Positions 1 to 7,892 of a stretch of 58,313 nt of DNA are shown in pieces; position 1 is the stretch's first letter; each line of letters opens with the position of its first letter. The stretch comes from a virus. The translations under genes and the position numbers were made by a program. The stretch lies in IMG/VR virus record IMGVR_UViG_3300046462_000093, positions 1-58,313 of that record; one strand, written 5' to 3'. The notes below the pieces were generated by a model. The model did not search any database. It was not told where the DNA came from and saw only the letters and a program-made list of their open reading frames with translations.

Positions 1-26
1 TTTACAATTACAGTGAGGTAAATAAA

Positions 27-686
27 ATGGCGAAGGCTGCTAAAAAGATTGTTGCGAGCGTTAATGTTGACTTGCTTAAGGGTATTGCCATCGGTACTGT
101 GAATTATGTTTCGCAGGATGAAGCGGTACAGGCTGGTTTGACCAATGATCCACCGTTGATCGAGGTTAACACTGATCCTTCTGCTATTGTCAATGGTAAG
201 GCACCTGTACGGCTTACTGAAGCTGGAAAGGCTTGGATTATGGAAGCTCCTGCTGTTGCTGCTCCTACTGCATCGGCTTTTTCATTGATTAGCAATGCTG
301 TGTTACCGCCAAGCAAGCGCAAGGGCGGCGGTGGCAACGGAGCGCCAAAGAAGTATCCGTTTGATCAGATGGAAGTTGGGCATTCGTTCTTTGTTGCTGC
401 TACGGCTGAAAACGCTGATCCGGTCAAGAAGCTTGGTTCAACTATTTCGGCGGCAAATATGCGTTTTGCTGAAAAGACTGGTGAAACGAAGCAAGTGGAG
501 CGTACCGTTCGCGGTCCTGGTAATAAGGCTGTGAAAAACCCGGATGGAACGAACAAGCGTGAGACAAAGACAGTTGACGTTTACAAGCAAACGCGTAAGT
601 TTAGTATTCGTCCTGTTGTTGGCGGTCAGAAGTATGGTGATTGGATCGCTCCGAGTAACGGTGCGTTGATTGCGAGAGTTGAGTAA
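27..686 (+). CDS. phage protein of unknown function, 219 aa
   Basis: No function recognised. The N-terminal 95 residues are Ala/Val-rich. After a Gly-rich linker (KRKGGGGNG) comes a basic C-terminal part opening with a YPFDQMEVG-x-SFFV motif, a small domain often seen in phage hypothetical proteins and of unknown role. The start is supported by GAGG at 15-18, eight bases before the ATG. The gene ends in front of a strong terminator-like hairpin. If the window ends join, it directly follows the truncated gene at 58216. Confidence 0.8.
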   Translation: MAKAAKKIVASVNVDLLKGIAIGTVNYVSQDEAVQAGLTNDPPLIEVNTDPSAIVNGKAPVRLTEAGKAWIMEAPAVAAPTASAFSLISNAVLPPSKRKGGGGNGAPKKYPFDQMEVGHSFFVAATAENADPVKKLGSTISAANMRFAEKTGETKQVERTVRGPGNKAVKNPDGTNKRETKTVDVYKQTRKFSIRPVVGGQKYGDWIAPSNGALIARVE

Positions 687-708
687 TTTCAGATGACGTA
701 AGCGATTG

Positions 709-743
709 GCCCTGCTAGGCGTTCCCCTCTGGCCTAGCAGGGC
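709..743 (+). terminator. rho-independent-type terminator hairpin
   Basis: Perfect 12-bp inverted repeat (709-720 with 732-743) with an 11-nt loop, followed by GGTCGTTTT. It lies 22 nt after the stop of the first gene and before the next start, so it most likely ends the transcript entering from the left end. Confidence 0.8.
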
Positions 744-766
744 GGTCGTTTTAATGGAATGAAAAT

Positions 767-988
767 ATGAATGAGAAAATAGCTCCTGGTCCTGAAGATA
801 TTCCACAACTTGGTTATGTCCGTTCATTTAAAATGTTGGTGACAATCTACGATAAAAATGATACAATAATCAGAGAACAAGAAATCGACTACGGAAATAT
901 AGAGCACCGTAAGTGGATTGGTCGTGTAACCTACTGGGCTGTATCAAACGGTATGACTGTTGAGACTAGCGCAGTTAAGTCCGTGTAG
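767..988 (+). CDS. small conserved phage protein, paralogue of the gene at 57141
   Basis: 73 residues, function unknown. The middle (LVTIYDKND, IREQEIDY, W-x5-YWA-x2-NG-x-TVE) lines up along its length with the 68-aa product of 57141-57347 (LVRVFEADSD, IRERRLDF, W-x5-LWA-x2-NG-x-VVE), so the two are probably paralogues. The last ten bases of the gene, including its TAG stop, form the start of the tRNA gene at 979. Confidence 0.7.
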   Translation: MNEKIAPGPEDIPQLGYVRSFKMLVTIYDKNDTIIREQEIDYGNIEHRKWIGRVTYWAVSNGMTVETSAVKSV

Positions 989-1056
989 CCCAATTGGTAG
1001 GAGGCATTTGACTTAAGATCAAAACAGTGTCGGTTCGAGTCCGACCACGGACACCA
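979..1056 (+). tRNA. tRNA-Leu (anticodon TAA)
   Basis: Full cloverleaf. Acceptor GTCCGTG (979-985) pairs perfectly with CACGGAC (1046-1052). There is a D arm at 988-1005, an anticodon stem TTTGA/TCAAA with loop CTTAAGA (anticodon 1014-1016), a T arm GTCGG-TTCGAGT-CCGAC (1029-1045), discriminator A and an encoded CCA (1054-1056). The anticodon reads UUA (Leu), a codon common in this phage. The variable loop is only 5 nt, which is unusual for a bacterial leucine tRNA. It overlaps the end of the upstream gene by 10 nt. Confidence 0.85.
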
Positions 1057-1066
1057 AATGGAGTAA

Positions 1067-1279
1067 ATGAAAATGTCTAATCTTCATCACTTCAAAAACA
1101 GTACGTCGCTTGCCCATTGCGACTTTATCGAGCCTGACACACTCAAGATCAAGTTTCATAGCTCGGAGAAAGAGCATAAGTGGGAAGCTCCGAAGTCAGT
1201 CTATGAAGCTTTAAAGGCTGCTGAAAGTCCTGGTAAGCATTTTCATCAGCATATTCGTGGAAAGTATGCTGAAAAATAA
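1067..1279 (+). CDS. KTSC-domain protein
   Basis: 70 residues. The C-terminal pattern (TLKIKF, then VYEALKAAESPGKHF and HIRGKY) matches the KTSC domain, a small module frequent in phages and sometimes fused to nucleic-acid enzymes. Its biochemical role is not established. GGAG precedes the start (a second ATG follows two codons later). It sits between the two tRNA genes with other small genes of unknown function. Confidence 0.7.
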   Translation: MKMSNLHHFKNSTSLAHCDFIEPDTLKIKFHSSEKEHKWEAPKSVYEALKAAESPGKHFHQHIRGKYAEK

Positions 1280-1302
1280 TCCTCTAACCCAACAGGAGGA
1301 AA

Positions 1303-1629
1303 ATGGCGCAGCAAGTTGACATACACGTAAGGACCGAACAAAAGATCGATGCTCTAACGAAACTGGTTCAAACTCTCATACGAAAGGTTAATGCAATCAT
1401 GGCTGATCTTGATAAGGTAAAGGCTGACGAAGATGCAGAAGCTACTGCAATTGCTAGCTTGGCAACTGCTGTGACGACGCTAATCGGTACGGTCAATTCG
1501 CTCAAGGCACAGCTTGCTACGCTGCCGTTGTCGGCTGACAATCAAGCCAAGGTCGATGCTATTGCGGCTGAAGCCGAAGCTAACGTAGCGGCTGCACAGG
1601 CGGCTTTGGCGGCTGCACAAGCGGGTTAA
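1303..1629 (+). CDS. alanine-rich coiled-coil protein
   Basis: 108 residues, predicted almost entirely helical. Residues 1-45 have heptad-like hydrophobic spacing. The C-terminal third is an Ala-rich helix ending in repeated AAAQAA. An AGGAGG ribosome-binding site lies 5 nt before the ATG. Similar short coiled-coil proteins occur in many phages, sometimes as small structural proteins. No specific function can be assigned. Confidence 0.7.
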   Translation: MAQQVDIHVRTEQKIDALTKLVQTLIRKVNAIMADLDKVKADEDAEATAIASLATAVTTLIGTVNSLKAQLATLPLSADNQAKVDAIAAEAEANVAAAQAALAAAQAG

Positions 1630-1639
1630 TGTTTTCAAG

Positions 1640-1715
1640 CCGTGGTAGCTCAGTCCGGTAGAGCAACTGATTTGTAATCAGTAGGTCATTGGTTCAAATC
1701 CAATACTCGGCACCA
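1640..1715 (+). tRNA. tRNA-Thr (anticodon TGT)
   Basis: 76-nt cloverleaf with D arm GCTC/GAGC, anticodon stem ACTGA/TCAGT with loop TTTGTAA (anticodon TGT), T arm ATTGG-TTCAAAT-CCAAT, discriminator A and encoded CCA. The acceptor strands GCCGTGG and ACTCGGC leave two mismatches (5-68 T-T and 7-66 G-A), which is unusual. It reads ACA threonine codons, favoured by the AT-rich phage. Confidence 0.8.
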
Positions 1716-1730
1716 CTACGGGGCAGGGTG

Positions 1731-1762
1731 AAACCCTTCCGGCTTGATTGTCGGAGGGGTTT
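1731..1762 (+). terminator. terminator-like hairpin after tRNA-Thr
   Basis: An 11-bp stem (1731-1741 with 1752-1762, one G-U pair) and a 10-nt loop, followed by a U-containing stretch CTGTTATT. It lies 16 nt after the tRNA CCA end and before the putative small terminase, so it may end or process the tRNA transcript. Confidence 0.6.
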
Positions 1763-1779
1763 CTGTTATTTGGGCTTGT

Positions 1780-2385
1780 ATGACATGGCAACCGCCAATG
1801 GGGAGCTTTTCGGTTGAGCCTGCTACCAAGTCACCTTGGCAGCAAATGGCTGTCAGCGACGTTCCTAGGGCCGAAGAAGCCTATCGCAGCGATCCGGGAC
1901 TGAAGCGGCTGTTCGGGATTGCACTGGCGAAGCACAAAAAGCCATTTGATGCGGCTCTTGAAGTGTTTCCCGACAACACAAATCACGCTTTGTGGGCATC
2001 TTGGAACTGGTTAACTGATCCATTAGTTGTGGCTAGTCGGGATGCATACGCACAAAATATTGAATTAAGCGAGAAATTGCTTGACAAAGACGGCTTGGCA
2101 GCTAGGTTGCTGACATTTGCTGAAGAAAAAGACCCTACGGGCCGATTTTATATTTGTGAGGCGAAAGATCGCTTAGCGGCCTTAAAATTATTTGCCGAAG
2201 TGCAAGGATATATTGGAAAAGTTAATATCGACGCTTCGACAAATACTTTTACAAGCAACGAATTGAAAATTACTTTGGTCAAGCCACAAAAAGCAGAAGA
2301 AAAAGTTGCTACGGTAATTGAAAATGAGCCTGAATTAGAAACGAAACTTCCAATTAACTTAAAACTGGTTGCTGCTTCGCGTTAA
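1780..2385 (+). CDS. putative terminase small subunit
   Basis: 201 residues from the ATG at 1780. An upstream in-frame TTG at 1744 lies inside the terminator hairpin and was not chosen; another ATG is at 1798. The central part (WASWNWLTDPLVV, LLTFAEEKD, YICEAKDRLAALKLFAEVQGYIGK) resembles the helical DNA-binding and oligomerisation part of phage small terminases, followed by a beta-rich tail NELKITLVKP. In DNA packaging it would select the phage DNA and hand it to the large subunit. The large subunit lies 8 kb downstream, beyond a cassette of exported proteins. A different nucleic-acid-binding protein cannot be excluded. Confidence 0.55.
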   Translation: MTWQPPMGSFSVEPATKSPWQQMAVSDVPRAEEAYRSDPGLKRLFGIALAKHKKPFDAALEVFPDNTNHALWASWNWLTDPLVVASRDAYAQNIELSEKLLDKDGLAARLLTFAEEKDPTGRFYICEAKDRLAALKLFAEVQGYIGKVNIDASTNTFTSNELKITLVKPQKAEEKVATVIENEPELETKLPINLKLVAASR

Positions 2386-2411
2386 TTTTAACCCCTACGG
2401 AGAATATTTAG

Positions 2412-3119
2412 ATGTTCAAGCGCATTGCTATTGCTCTTATTGCTTCGCTTGCTTGCGGAGCGGCGATTGCTGGATTTTGGAATACGACATTCCCGATTAT
2501 TGGTGGTGCTGCCTACAATTGCAGTACTACAAATGCTGTTTCTACTTGTAGCGTTCCTGCTGGTCCTGCTACTGTTACAGGTGCCGAGACTATTCCAGTC
2601 GATACTAATCTTTCTAATGGCCAGTCGCCTCAGACTGCTATTATGACAACTGCAACGCTGGCTAATTATGCTCGCGGTACTGCATTGCTTTACTCAACTG
2701 GTACACCTGTTGCTGGTGTTGCTGGTACAGGTGAACAGACTTTGGCAACATATACACTTCCGGCTAATACTCTTATTGCCGGTCGATTTATTAAGATTAG
2801 AGCATCGTTTACAGGTGCTGGAAACGGCAATAACAAAACATATAAATGCTACTTCGGCGCTTCCGTTATTAGTTCTGGTACTTTGACTGATAGCGGTAAG
2901 AACGGTTCTTGTGAATTGAATGTTTATTATACTTCTTCTGCTGCTACGCAGGAAGTGTATGGTAACATGATCCATGATACCACGGCAATCACAACTTATG
3001 TGAATGCCGGTACTGATGATGCTTCTGCTGCAATTACCATTAAGTTTACTGGTCAAGGTGGTACGTCTGGTATTGACGTTACGATGGATACATTTTCCGT
3101 CGAATTGGCTGGTCTGTAA
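2412..3119 (+). CDS. exported beta-rich protein with Sec signal peptide
   Basis: 235 residues. It starts with a textbook signal peptide (K-R, hydrophobic core, cleavage after AIA near residue 21). The mature part is Thr/Ala/Gly-rich and beta-predicted. A TYTLPANTL-x-AGRFIKI-x-ASFTGAGNGNNKTYKCYFG segment, then ITIKFTGQGG and VDVTMDTF-like strands, resemble small jelly-roll or fibre-tip domains of phage structural proteins. First gene of the signal-peptide cassette between the two terminase genes. Confidence 0.75.
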   Translation: MFKRIAIALIASLACGAAIAGFWNTTFPIIGGAAYNCSTTNAVSTCSVPAGPATVTGAETIPVDTNLSNGQSPQTAIMTTATLANYARGTALLYSTGTPVAGVAGTGEQTLATYTLPANTLIAGRFIKIRASFTGAGNGNNKTYKCYFGASVISSGTLTDSGKNGSCELNVYYTSSAATQEVYGNMIHDTTAITTYVNAGTDDASAAITIKFTGQGGTSGIDVTMDTFSVELAGL

Positions 3120-3148
3120 GCAGCAACGCAGCAGCAGGGGTTAAAATT

Positions 3149-4063
3149 ATGAAGAAATTTTTGATTGCGACTGCACTTGCTCTGATTAGTACAGGTGCAT
3201 TTGCTCAGAATAGCGTTTTTACTGCTACTTACCCTTTGGCTAAGTATTTGCCGGGATTTAGAACTATTAATGGTACGCAACTTAACAGTATGGTTGCTGA
3301 AGTTAATTCCTTGACGGGTACGGGCACTTTAAAGCCTATTACCGGAAGTCAGCTTACACTTACAGGTGCTTCCGCAACTGAATTGACGGTTGGCAGGCTT
3401 GGTGCAACCACGCCTGCTTTTACTGTTGATAGTTCGACAGGTTCTCAGACAGCAGGATTGAAGATTACAGGTGCGGCTCTTAACGGAACCGTTGCTGTTG
3501 TTGTTACTGATACAAGCGGTAACACTAATTTAACTGTTAACGCTCTTGGTACTGGAACAATTGGCGTCGGTACTGTTTCTACAGGACGAGTGACGATTAC
3601 TCCTGTAACGACAATTACAGGTGCCTTGACCTTGGGCGGTCTTGGTACTGATAGCGGGCAGACCGCTACAGCTACGGTTTGCGAGGATACAACTACCCAC
3701 GTTACTTACTTTGGTTCTGGTGCGGCTGGTATCTGTAAGGGTACATCTAGTCGTCGCTTCAAGCACGACATTGAAGATTTGACGGTTGGTTTAAATGAAA
3801 TTATGGGTTTGCGTGCGACAAGTTATTACCTCAATGCTGATATGGGCGATGCAACCAAGAAGATTTATGGTTTCATTGCTGAAGAAAGTGCGGCATCGTT
3901 ACCGGAATTGGTTGGCTACGACAAGAACGGCTTGATTAGTTCATTTGATCTTGTCGGTGTTGTTCCGGTACTTGTTAAGGCTGTGCAGCAATTGCAAGGC
4001 GAAATTGATGCTTTAAAGCTTACTCGTTCGGCAAGTTTGACGCCAGCGAACATTTCTAAATAA
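3149..4063 (+). CDS. tail-fibre-like protein with signal peptide and C-terminal S74 chaperone domain
   Basis: 304 residues: signal peptide 1-19 (cleavage after AFA), then a YLPGFRTINGTQLN-x-MV module (about 29-50), a Thr/Gly-rich beta region, and a C-terminal Peptidase_S74-type intramolecular chaperone from about residue 200 (SSRRFKHDIEDL, YGFIAEE, SSFDLVGVVPVLVKAVQQLQ, final coiled coil). S74 domains trimerise fibres or spikes and cleave themselves off, usually at a Ser near the domain start. The fibre identity is secure. A signal peptide on such a protein is unusual. The N-terminal module is shared with the gene at 4738. Confidence 0.85.
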   Translation: MKKFLIATALALISTGAFAQNSVFTATYPLAKYLPGFRTINGTQLNSMVAEVNSLTGTGTLKPITGSQLTLTGASATELTVGRLGATTPAFTVDSSTGSQTAGLKITGAALNGTVAVVVTDTSGNTNLTVNALGTGTIGVGTVSTGRVTITPVTTITGALTLGGLGTDSGQTATATVCEDTTTHVTYFGSGAAGICKGTSSRRFKHDIEDLTVGLNEIMGLRATSYYLNADMGDATKKIYGFIAEESAASLPELVGYDKNGLISSFDLVGVVPVLVKAVQQLQGEIDALKLTRSASLTPANISK

Positions 4064-4080
4064 CAATCCTCCCTGGACTA

Positions 4081-4108
4081 CTCTCGCGCAAATGCGAGAG
4101 GATTTTTT
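4081..4108 (+). terminator. rho-independent terminator
   Basis: 7-bp stem CTCTCGC (4081-4087) with GCGAGAG (4094-4100), 6-nt loop, followed by GATTTTTTAG. It directly follows the S74 fibre gene. Confidence 0.8.
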
Positions 4109-4122
4109 AGAACGGGATAATT

Positions 4123-4566
4123 ATGTTTAAAATTTTAACAATCTTATTCAGCTTGTTTGCTACATTAGCACAAGCACAATCGACGCAACGATTATGTTAT
4201 ACTACCAATGGATCTAATTGTGCTCCATCCATTCAAGCTTCTAAGACAATTCCAATTAATATTGCTTCTGCAACTACTACGGAACTTGTTGCATTAGTAG
4301 CTAATCAAACAGTTTATGTTACGTCTTGGGATGTAATGGCCGGTGGAACTGGCAATTTTACGCTCGAATATGGCACAGGAACGACTTGCGGAACGGGTAC
4401 AACGATCCTTACAGGTGCTTATCCGTTGATCGCACAAGCGGGTATTTCTAAAGGTAATGGTCTTGGTCCGGTTTTGATTGTACCTTCTGGTAATGCTTTG
4501 TGCGCTGTAACAAGCACAGGTGTACAATTCAGCGGTTCGATTTCTTATGCTCAATTTAAAAACTAA
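4123..4566 (+). CDS. exported small beta-rich protein
   Basis: 147 residues with a clear signal peptide (cleavage after AQA, residue 18). The mature part begins with RLCYTTNGSNC and continues as alternating strands with TVYVTSWDVMAGGTGNFTLEYGTG and CAVTSTGVQFSGSISYAQ. It contains several Cys that could form disulphides after export. Similar proteins occur as fibre-associated or decoration-like genes in phages. The precise function is unknown. Confidence 0.7.
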   Translation: MFKILTILFSLFATLAQAQSTQRLCYTTNGSNCAPSIQASKTIPINIASATTTELVALVANQTVYVTSWDVMAGGTGNFTLEYGTGTTCGTGTTILTGAYPLIAQAGISKGNGLGPVLIVPSGNALCAVTSTGVQFSGSISYAQFKN

Positions 4567-4735
4567 ACTATTTTTAGCACTAATTGTTGCATGTATTAGT
4601 TCTGGTGCAATTGCCGGAACAATTTTACTATTAGGTGTTGGTTTGGGAACTCCTGCTAGCGGCCCCCCTCCTATGTGCTCGAATAGCCTTGATTTTAGTG
4701 ATCAGTGTAATAGTCAATACGTTGGAACATTTTAA
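4547..4735 (+). CDS. small exported protein
   Basis: 62 residues from the ATG at 4547, overlapping the end of the preceding gene by 20 nt in another frame. Signal peptide or anchor 1-23 (cleavage after AIA), then a Gly/Pro linker and a C-terminal CSNSLDFSDQCNSQYVG stretch with two Cys. The role is unknown. The dense packing with neighbours suggests translation coupled to 4123-4566. Confidence 0.6.
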   Translation: MLNLKTKLFLALIVACISSGAIAGTILLLGVGLGTPASGPPPMCSNSLDFSDQCNSQYVGTF

Positions 4736-4737
4736 AA

Positions 4738-6189
4738 ATGTTTAAGCTACTTTCAGCAGCATTATTTGGATTATTTGTTAGTATTGGTGCTGCTGATGCA
4801 CAACAGCAATTGTTACATTATCTTCCATCTGCAAGAACAATTAGTGGTTCACAACTTAATTTGATGGTTGATCAGGTAAATGGACTTACAGGGAATGCTA
4901 ATCAACCAGCGGGAAATTTAGTAGGTACACGTTTAACTTTAACAAAAGGTGGAGTATTAAATAGAGCAATTAATATTTCTAGTTTACCGACTGTTGGTAA
5001 TTGGAACTCAGTTTTAACAGCTTGTAATGGTGATGATAGTAAAGTATTTATCATTACTTGTTTTCAAACAACAGGTGTTAATACATTAACGCAACCTACT
5101 TCAGGCTATGTTTATCTTCAGGAAGCTTATCCAAAATCGATGTTTTATTACAATAATTCTGGATTTAACAATAGTACTTCTGGTAATAATGGAAGAACAG
5201 CAGCAGTAGGAGACTATATTAAACTTGGTCAAGCTGGTCAAGGTGATATGGTTGGTCATACTGTGCAATGTCAATTAGATACGCAAACATTAGCTGGATA
5301 TACAAATGTTCTAGCAAATCCAGCTTGTGTTTTGTTTAACGGGGACGCAAAAGCCGGGGCAGATGGTCAATATCTTAATTTAACCGAATTTGATGCTAAT
5401 GATGGAGGTTTTGACGTTGCTGCTGCTGGTAGTGTAATAAATTTATCGCGTTCTGTAAATACAGGAGCAAATAAAGCATTTTGGTACGGAATAAGAGTAC
5501 AATCAAATGGATCAACGCAAGCTGATACGGCATTTTCAGCAACAGGATCGGGGGGCTATCGTTTCGGTTTAGATGTTTCAAATGCGACATTAGATGCCAA
5601 TGCTGCTGCAATTACTCTTTCTGGAAATCAACGTGTTTATTTAAATTCAACTGCTGGAAATTTGTTTCCGTCAGCAGTCGGAACTACATATTTTTCATAT
5701 AATTCTACTGATAGTTCTGTTGAATTAGTTGTTGGTGGAGTTCAGCAACTTGCTATTTCAAGTACATATGTAGGAGTTGTAAATAAAACTGCTATTAATA
5801 GTGGCGATAGATTTGGCGTAGCTGGATCATTAACTAATAATTTAGGAATGACAATTGATAACAGCAACGTAGCTGTTACTGCTACAAGTATATTACATTT
5901 TGCCAATAATAATTCAGCAACGCAAGCTGCAATTACATTAAATGGTGGAAATTTTAGCGGTGGTCAAGGTGCAAATGCACTTTCTATTAGTAATGCAAGC
6001 ACTGCACCAATTGTTTTAGGTACAGGTACAGAAGTTATTAAATTTGGTAGTTCTGGCGCTTTTACTGCTAATGGATCAACTGCAACAGCTATGTCCTCAG
6101 TTGGTCCTACTGGTTCCCACACAACTATCCAAAAATGGCTTACAATTACTGATAGTGGCGGCACAGTTGGTTATATTCCTGTATTTTAG
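4738..6189 (+). CDS. large exported fibre-like protein
   Basis: 483 residues with signal peptide (cleavage after ADA, residue 21). Residues 29-53 (YLPSARTISGSQLNLMV, VNGLTG) repeat the module at the N terminus of the S74 fibre at 3149, suggesting a common attachment domain. The remainder is Asn/Ser/Thr-rich, beta-predicted and strand-turn repetitive. It ends in a QKWLTITDSGGTVGYIPVF tail, a form common at the C terminus of phage fibre-type proteins. It is probably a surface fibre or adhesin. Confidence 0.7.
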   Translation: MFKLLSAALFGLFVSIGAADAQQQLLHYLPSARTISGSQLNLMVDQVNGLTGNANQPAGNLVGTRLTLTKGGVLNRAINISSLPTVGNWNSVLTACNGDDSKVFIITCFQTTGVNTLTQPTSGYVYLQEAYPKSMFYYNNSGFNNSTSGNNGRTAAVGDYIKLGQAGQGDMVGHTVQCQLDTQTLAGYTNVLANPACVLFNGDAKAGADGQYLNLTEFDANDGGFDVAAAGSVINLSRSVNTGANKAFWYGIRVQSNGSTQADTAFSATGSGGYRFGLDVSNATLDANAAAITLSGNQRVYLNSTAGNLFPSAVGTTYFSYNSTDSSVELVVGGVQQLAISSTYVGVVNKTAINSGDRFGVAGSLTNNLGMTIDNSNVAVTATSILHFANNNSATQAAITLNGGNFSGGQGANALSISNASTAPIVLGTGTEVIKFGSSGAFTANGSTATAMSSVGPTGSHTTIQKWLTITDSGGTVGYIPVF

Positions 6190-6201
6190 GAAAATATTTT
6201 T

Positions 6202-7890
6202 ATGAAACATATTTGCACAAAAATATTAGTTTTTATCTTCTCGCTAATTTTAGTCGATCCGTTGTGGGCAGCAGATAATGCTGTTGTAGTAACTGTCGGT
6301 AGCGGTCTTACATTGCGAAGTCGTGATGTTGGAGCGGGTGTGCAGTCGCTTCAACAGATTTTAGGTGATACTTCCGGTAATGCTATTTATGGTACGGCTG
6401 GCACAGCCAATTCAAATGTTTTGACTATTCAGGGTATTGCTTCTGGTACAACCGTTCCGATTACTGGAACACTTACTGCTGTTACTGCTATTACAAATGC
6501 ATTGCCTGCTGGAACGAATGTTATCGGGCATGTTATAGTTGATACAACATCGACTACAGCAGTTACACAAGCGACAGGTACAAATTTACATGCTGTAATT
6601 GATACAGGTTCTACAACTGCCGTTACACAAGCTACAGGAACTAATTTACATTCTGTTGTTGATAGCGGCACTATCACTACAGTATCGACTGTTACGAATT
6701 TGGCGCAGATGAATGGTGCTGCATTACTTATGGGTAATGGTGTTACTGGAACAGGTTCTCAGCGAGTTACGATTGCGAGTGATAATACAGCATTTTCAGT
6801 GAATGCCACGCTTTCTGCTGAAACTACTAAAGTTATCGGTACTGTTCGCAATCTTGGTAATGCTGGTGCAATTACTGATTTTGTTGGTCAGGCAGCTACC
6901 GCTCCTGCTAATGCATGGCTTGTTGGTGCAACTTTCTTTACAACACCTACAACATTGACTAATGGTCAAGCATCCCCATTGCAACTTGATAATGCTGGAA
7001 ATCTTTTAGTTAATATTAAAGCTGGTGCTGGTTCTGGTGGTACAGCATTAGCTGATGAGGCTACTTTTACTCAGGGAACAACTAGTCTTACTCCGGTAGG
7101 CTGTACGTTCAACAATTCGATTACTAACCTGACTTCTGGTCAAGCAGGTGTGTTTTCTTGTACAGCAGCCCGTTCACTTCATACGACAGTGGATAATGCG
7201 AATGCGAATGGTTCTGCTACATCGGCTAATAGCTCGCCTGTAGTTATTGCTAGCGATCAAGTTGCAGTCGCTGTCAAGGCTGCTTCTGGAACGATTGCGA
7301 GTGGTGCCATTGCTTCTGGTGCAGTAGCTTCTGGTGCAATATCTAGTGGTGCGTTTGCTTCTGGTTCTATTGGTTCTGGTGCTGTTGCTAGTGGCGCTGT
7401 TGCATCAGGTGCTTATGCTTCCGGTTCGCTTTCTTCTGGTGCTGTAGTCGATATTACGAATATGTCGGTTACGACAGGATCAGCACCACCTAGTAAAGCT
7501 TTATATGTTGGTGCTAATGCTTCTGGTGCAACAGGCGGTCAAGTTGCTGGTTTAATTACTTGTGATAAGCATGTATTTAAGCATATTACAAGTGCTACTG
7601 ATACTCTCGCAGTACAAGGTGTTGCATCGCAGACTATTCGGATTTGTGGTTGGCGTTCGCGTGCTGCTGGTGTTGCAACATGGTTTCTTGAAAATACAGC
7701 TTCTGCTAATGCTAATTGTTCATCTTCTAATACACAGATAACAGGTGTTGCAACTGAAGCTGCTAATACCGGTGAAACAATGCTCGCTGCATATTGGACT
7801 GGACTTGCTAATACATCCGGTAACGGTCTTTGCATTAATAGTACTGGGACCGGCGGTGTGGATATAGATGTTTGGTATAACCAATTTTAA
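6202..7890 (+). CDS. exported fibre/adhesin-like protein with silk-like repeats
   Basis: 562 residues: signal peptide 1-23 (cleavage after LWA), beta-rich N-terminal half with a near-duplicate pair (TAVTQATGTNLH twice, near 117 and 139), then an array of eleven five-residue units (about residues 361-415, pattern A/S-S-G-A-hydrophobic). The Cys-containing C-terminal domain (CDKHVFKHI, IRICGWRS, FLENTASANANC, LCINSTGTGGVDIDVWY) resembles binding tips seen on phage fibres. Low-complexity beta-stacking repeats fit an elongated shaft. Same orientation and tight spacing as the rest of the cassette. Confidence 0.7.
   Translation: MKHICTKILVFIFSLILVDPLWAADNAVVVTVGSGLTLRSRDVGAGVQSLQQILGDTSGNAIYGTAGTANSNVLTIQGIASGTTVPITGTLTAVTAITNALPAGTNVIGHVIVDTTSTTAVTQATGTNLHAVIDTGSTTAVTQATGTNLHSVVDSGTITTVSTVTNLAQMNGAALLMGNGVTGTGSQRVTIASDNTAFSVNATLSAETTKVIGTVRNLGNAGAITDFVGQAATAPANAWLVGATFFTTPTTLTNGQASPLQLDNAGNLLVNIKAGAGSGGTALADEATFTQGTTSLTPVGCTFNNSITNLTSGQAGVFSCTAARSLHTTVDNANANGSATSANSSPVVIASDQVAVAVKAASGTIASGAIASGAVASGAISSGAFASGSIGSGAVASGAVASGAYASGSLSSGAVVDITNMSVTTGSAPPSKALYVGANASGATGGQVAGLITCDKHVFKHITSATDTLAVQGVASQTIRICGWRSRAAGVATWFLENTASANANCSSSNTQITGVATEAANTGETMLAAYWTGLANTSGNGLCINSTGTGGVDIDVWYNQF
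7282..7446 (+). repeat. tandem 15-bp coding repeat, 11 units
   Basis: Eleven consecutive 15-bp units (165 bp, no interruptions) coding for five-residue A/S-S-G-A-(I/V/F/Y/L)-type units inside the gene at 6202-7890. Codon choice varies between units while the amino-acid pattern is kept, so protein structure rather than recent DNA slippage seems to be selected. Confidence 0.85.
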
Positions 7891-7892
7891 CT

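Noticed and set aside
1744-1779. TTG start extending the small terminase upstream
   Set aside because: It lies inside the terminator hairpin after tRNA-Thr and has no ribosome-binding site; the ATG at 1780 was preferred.
2577-3620. Frequent ACAGGTG word in the fibre-like genes
   Set aside because: It is concentrated in Thr-Gly-rich coding stretches in one frame, so amino-acid composition explains it.
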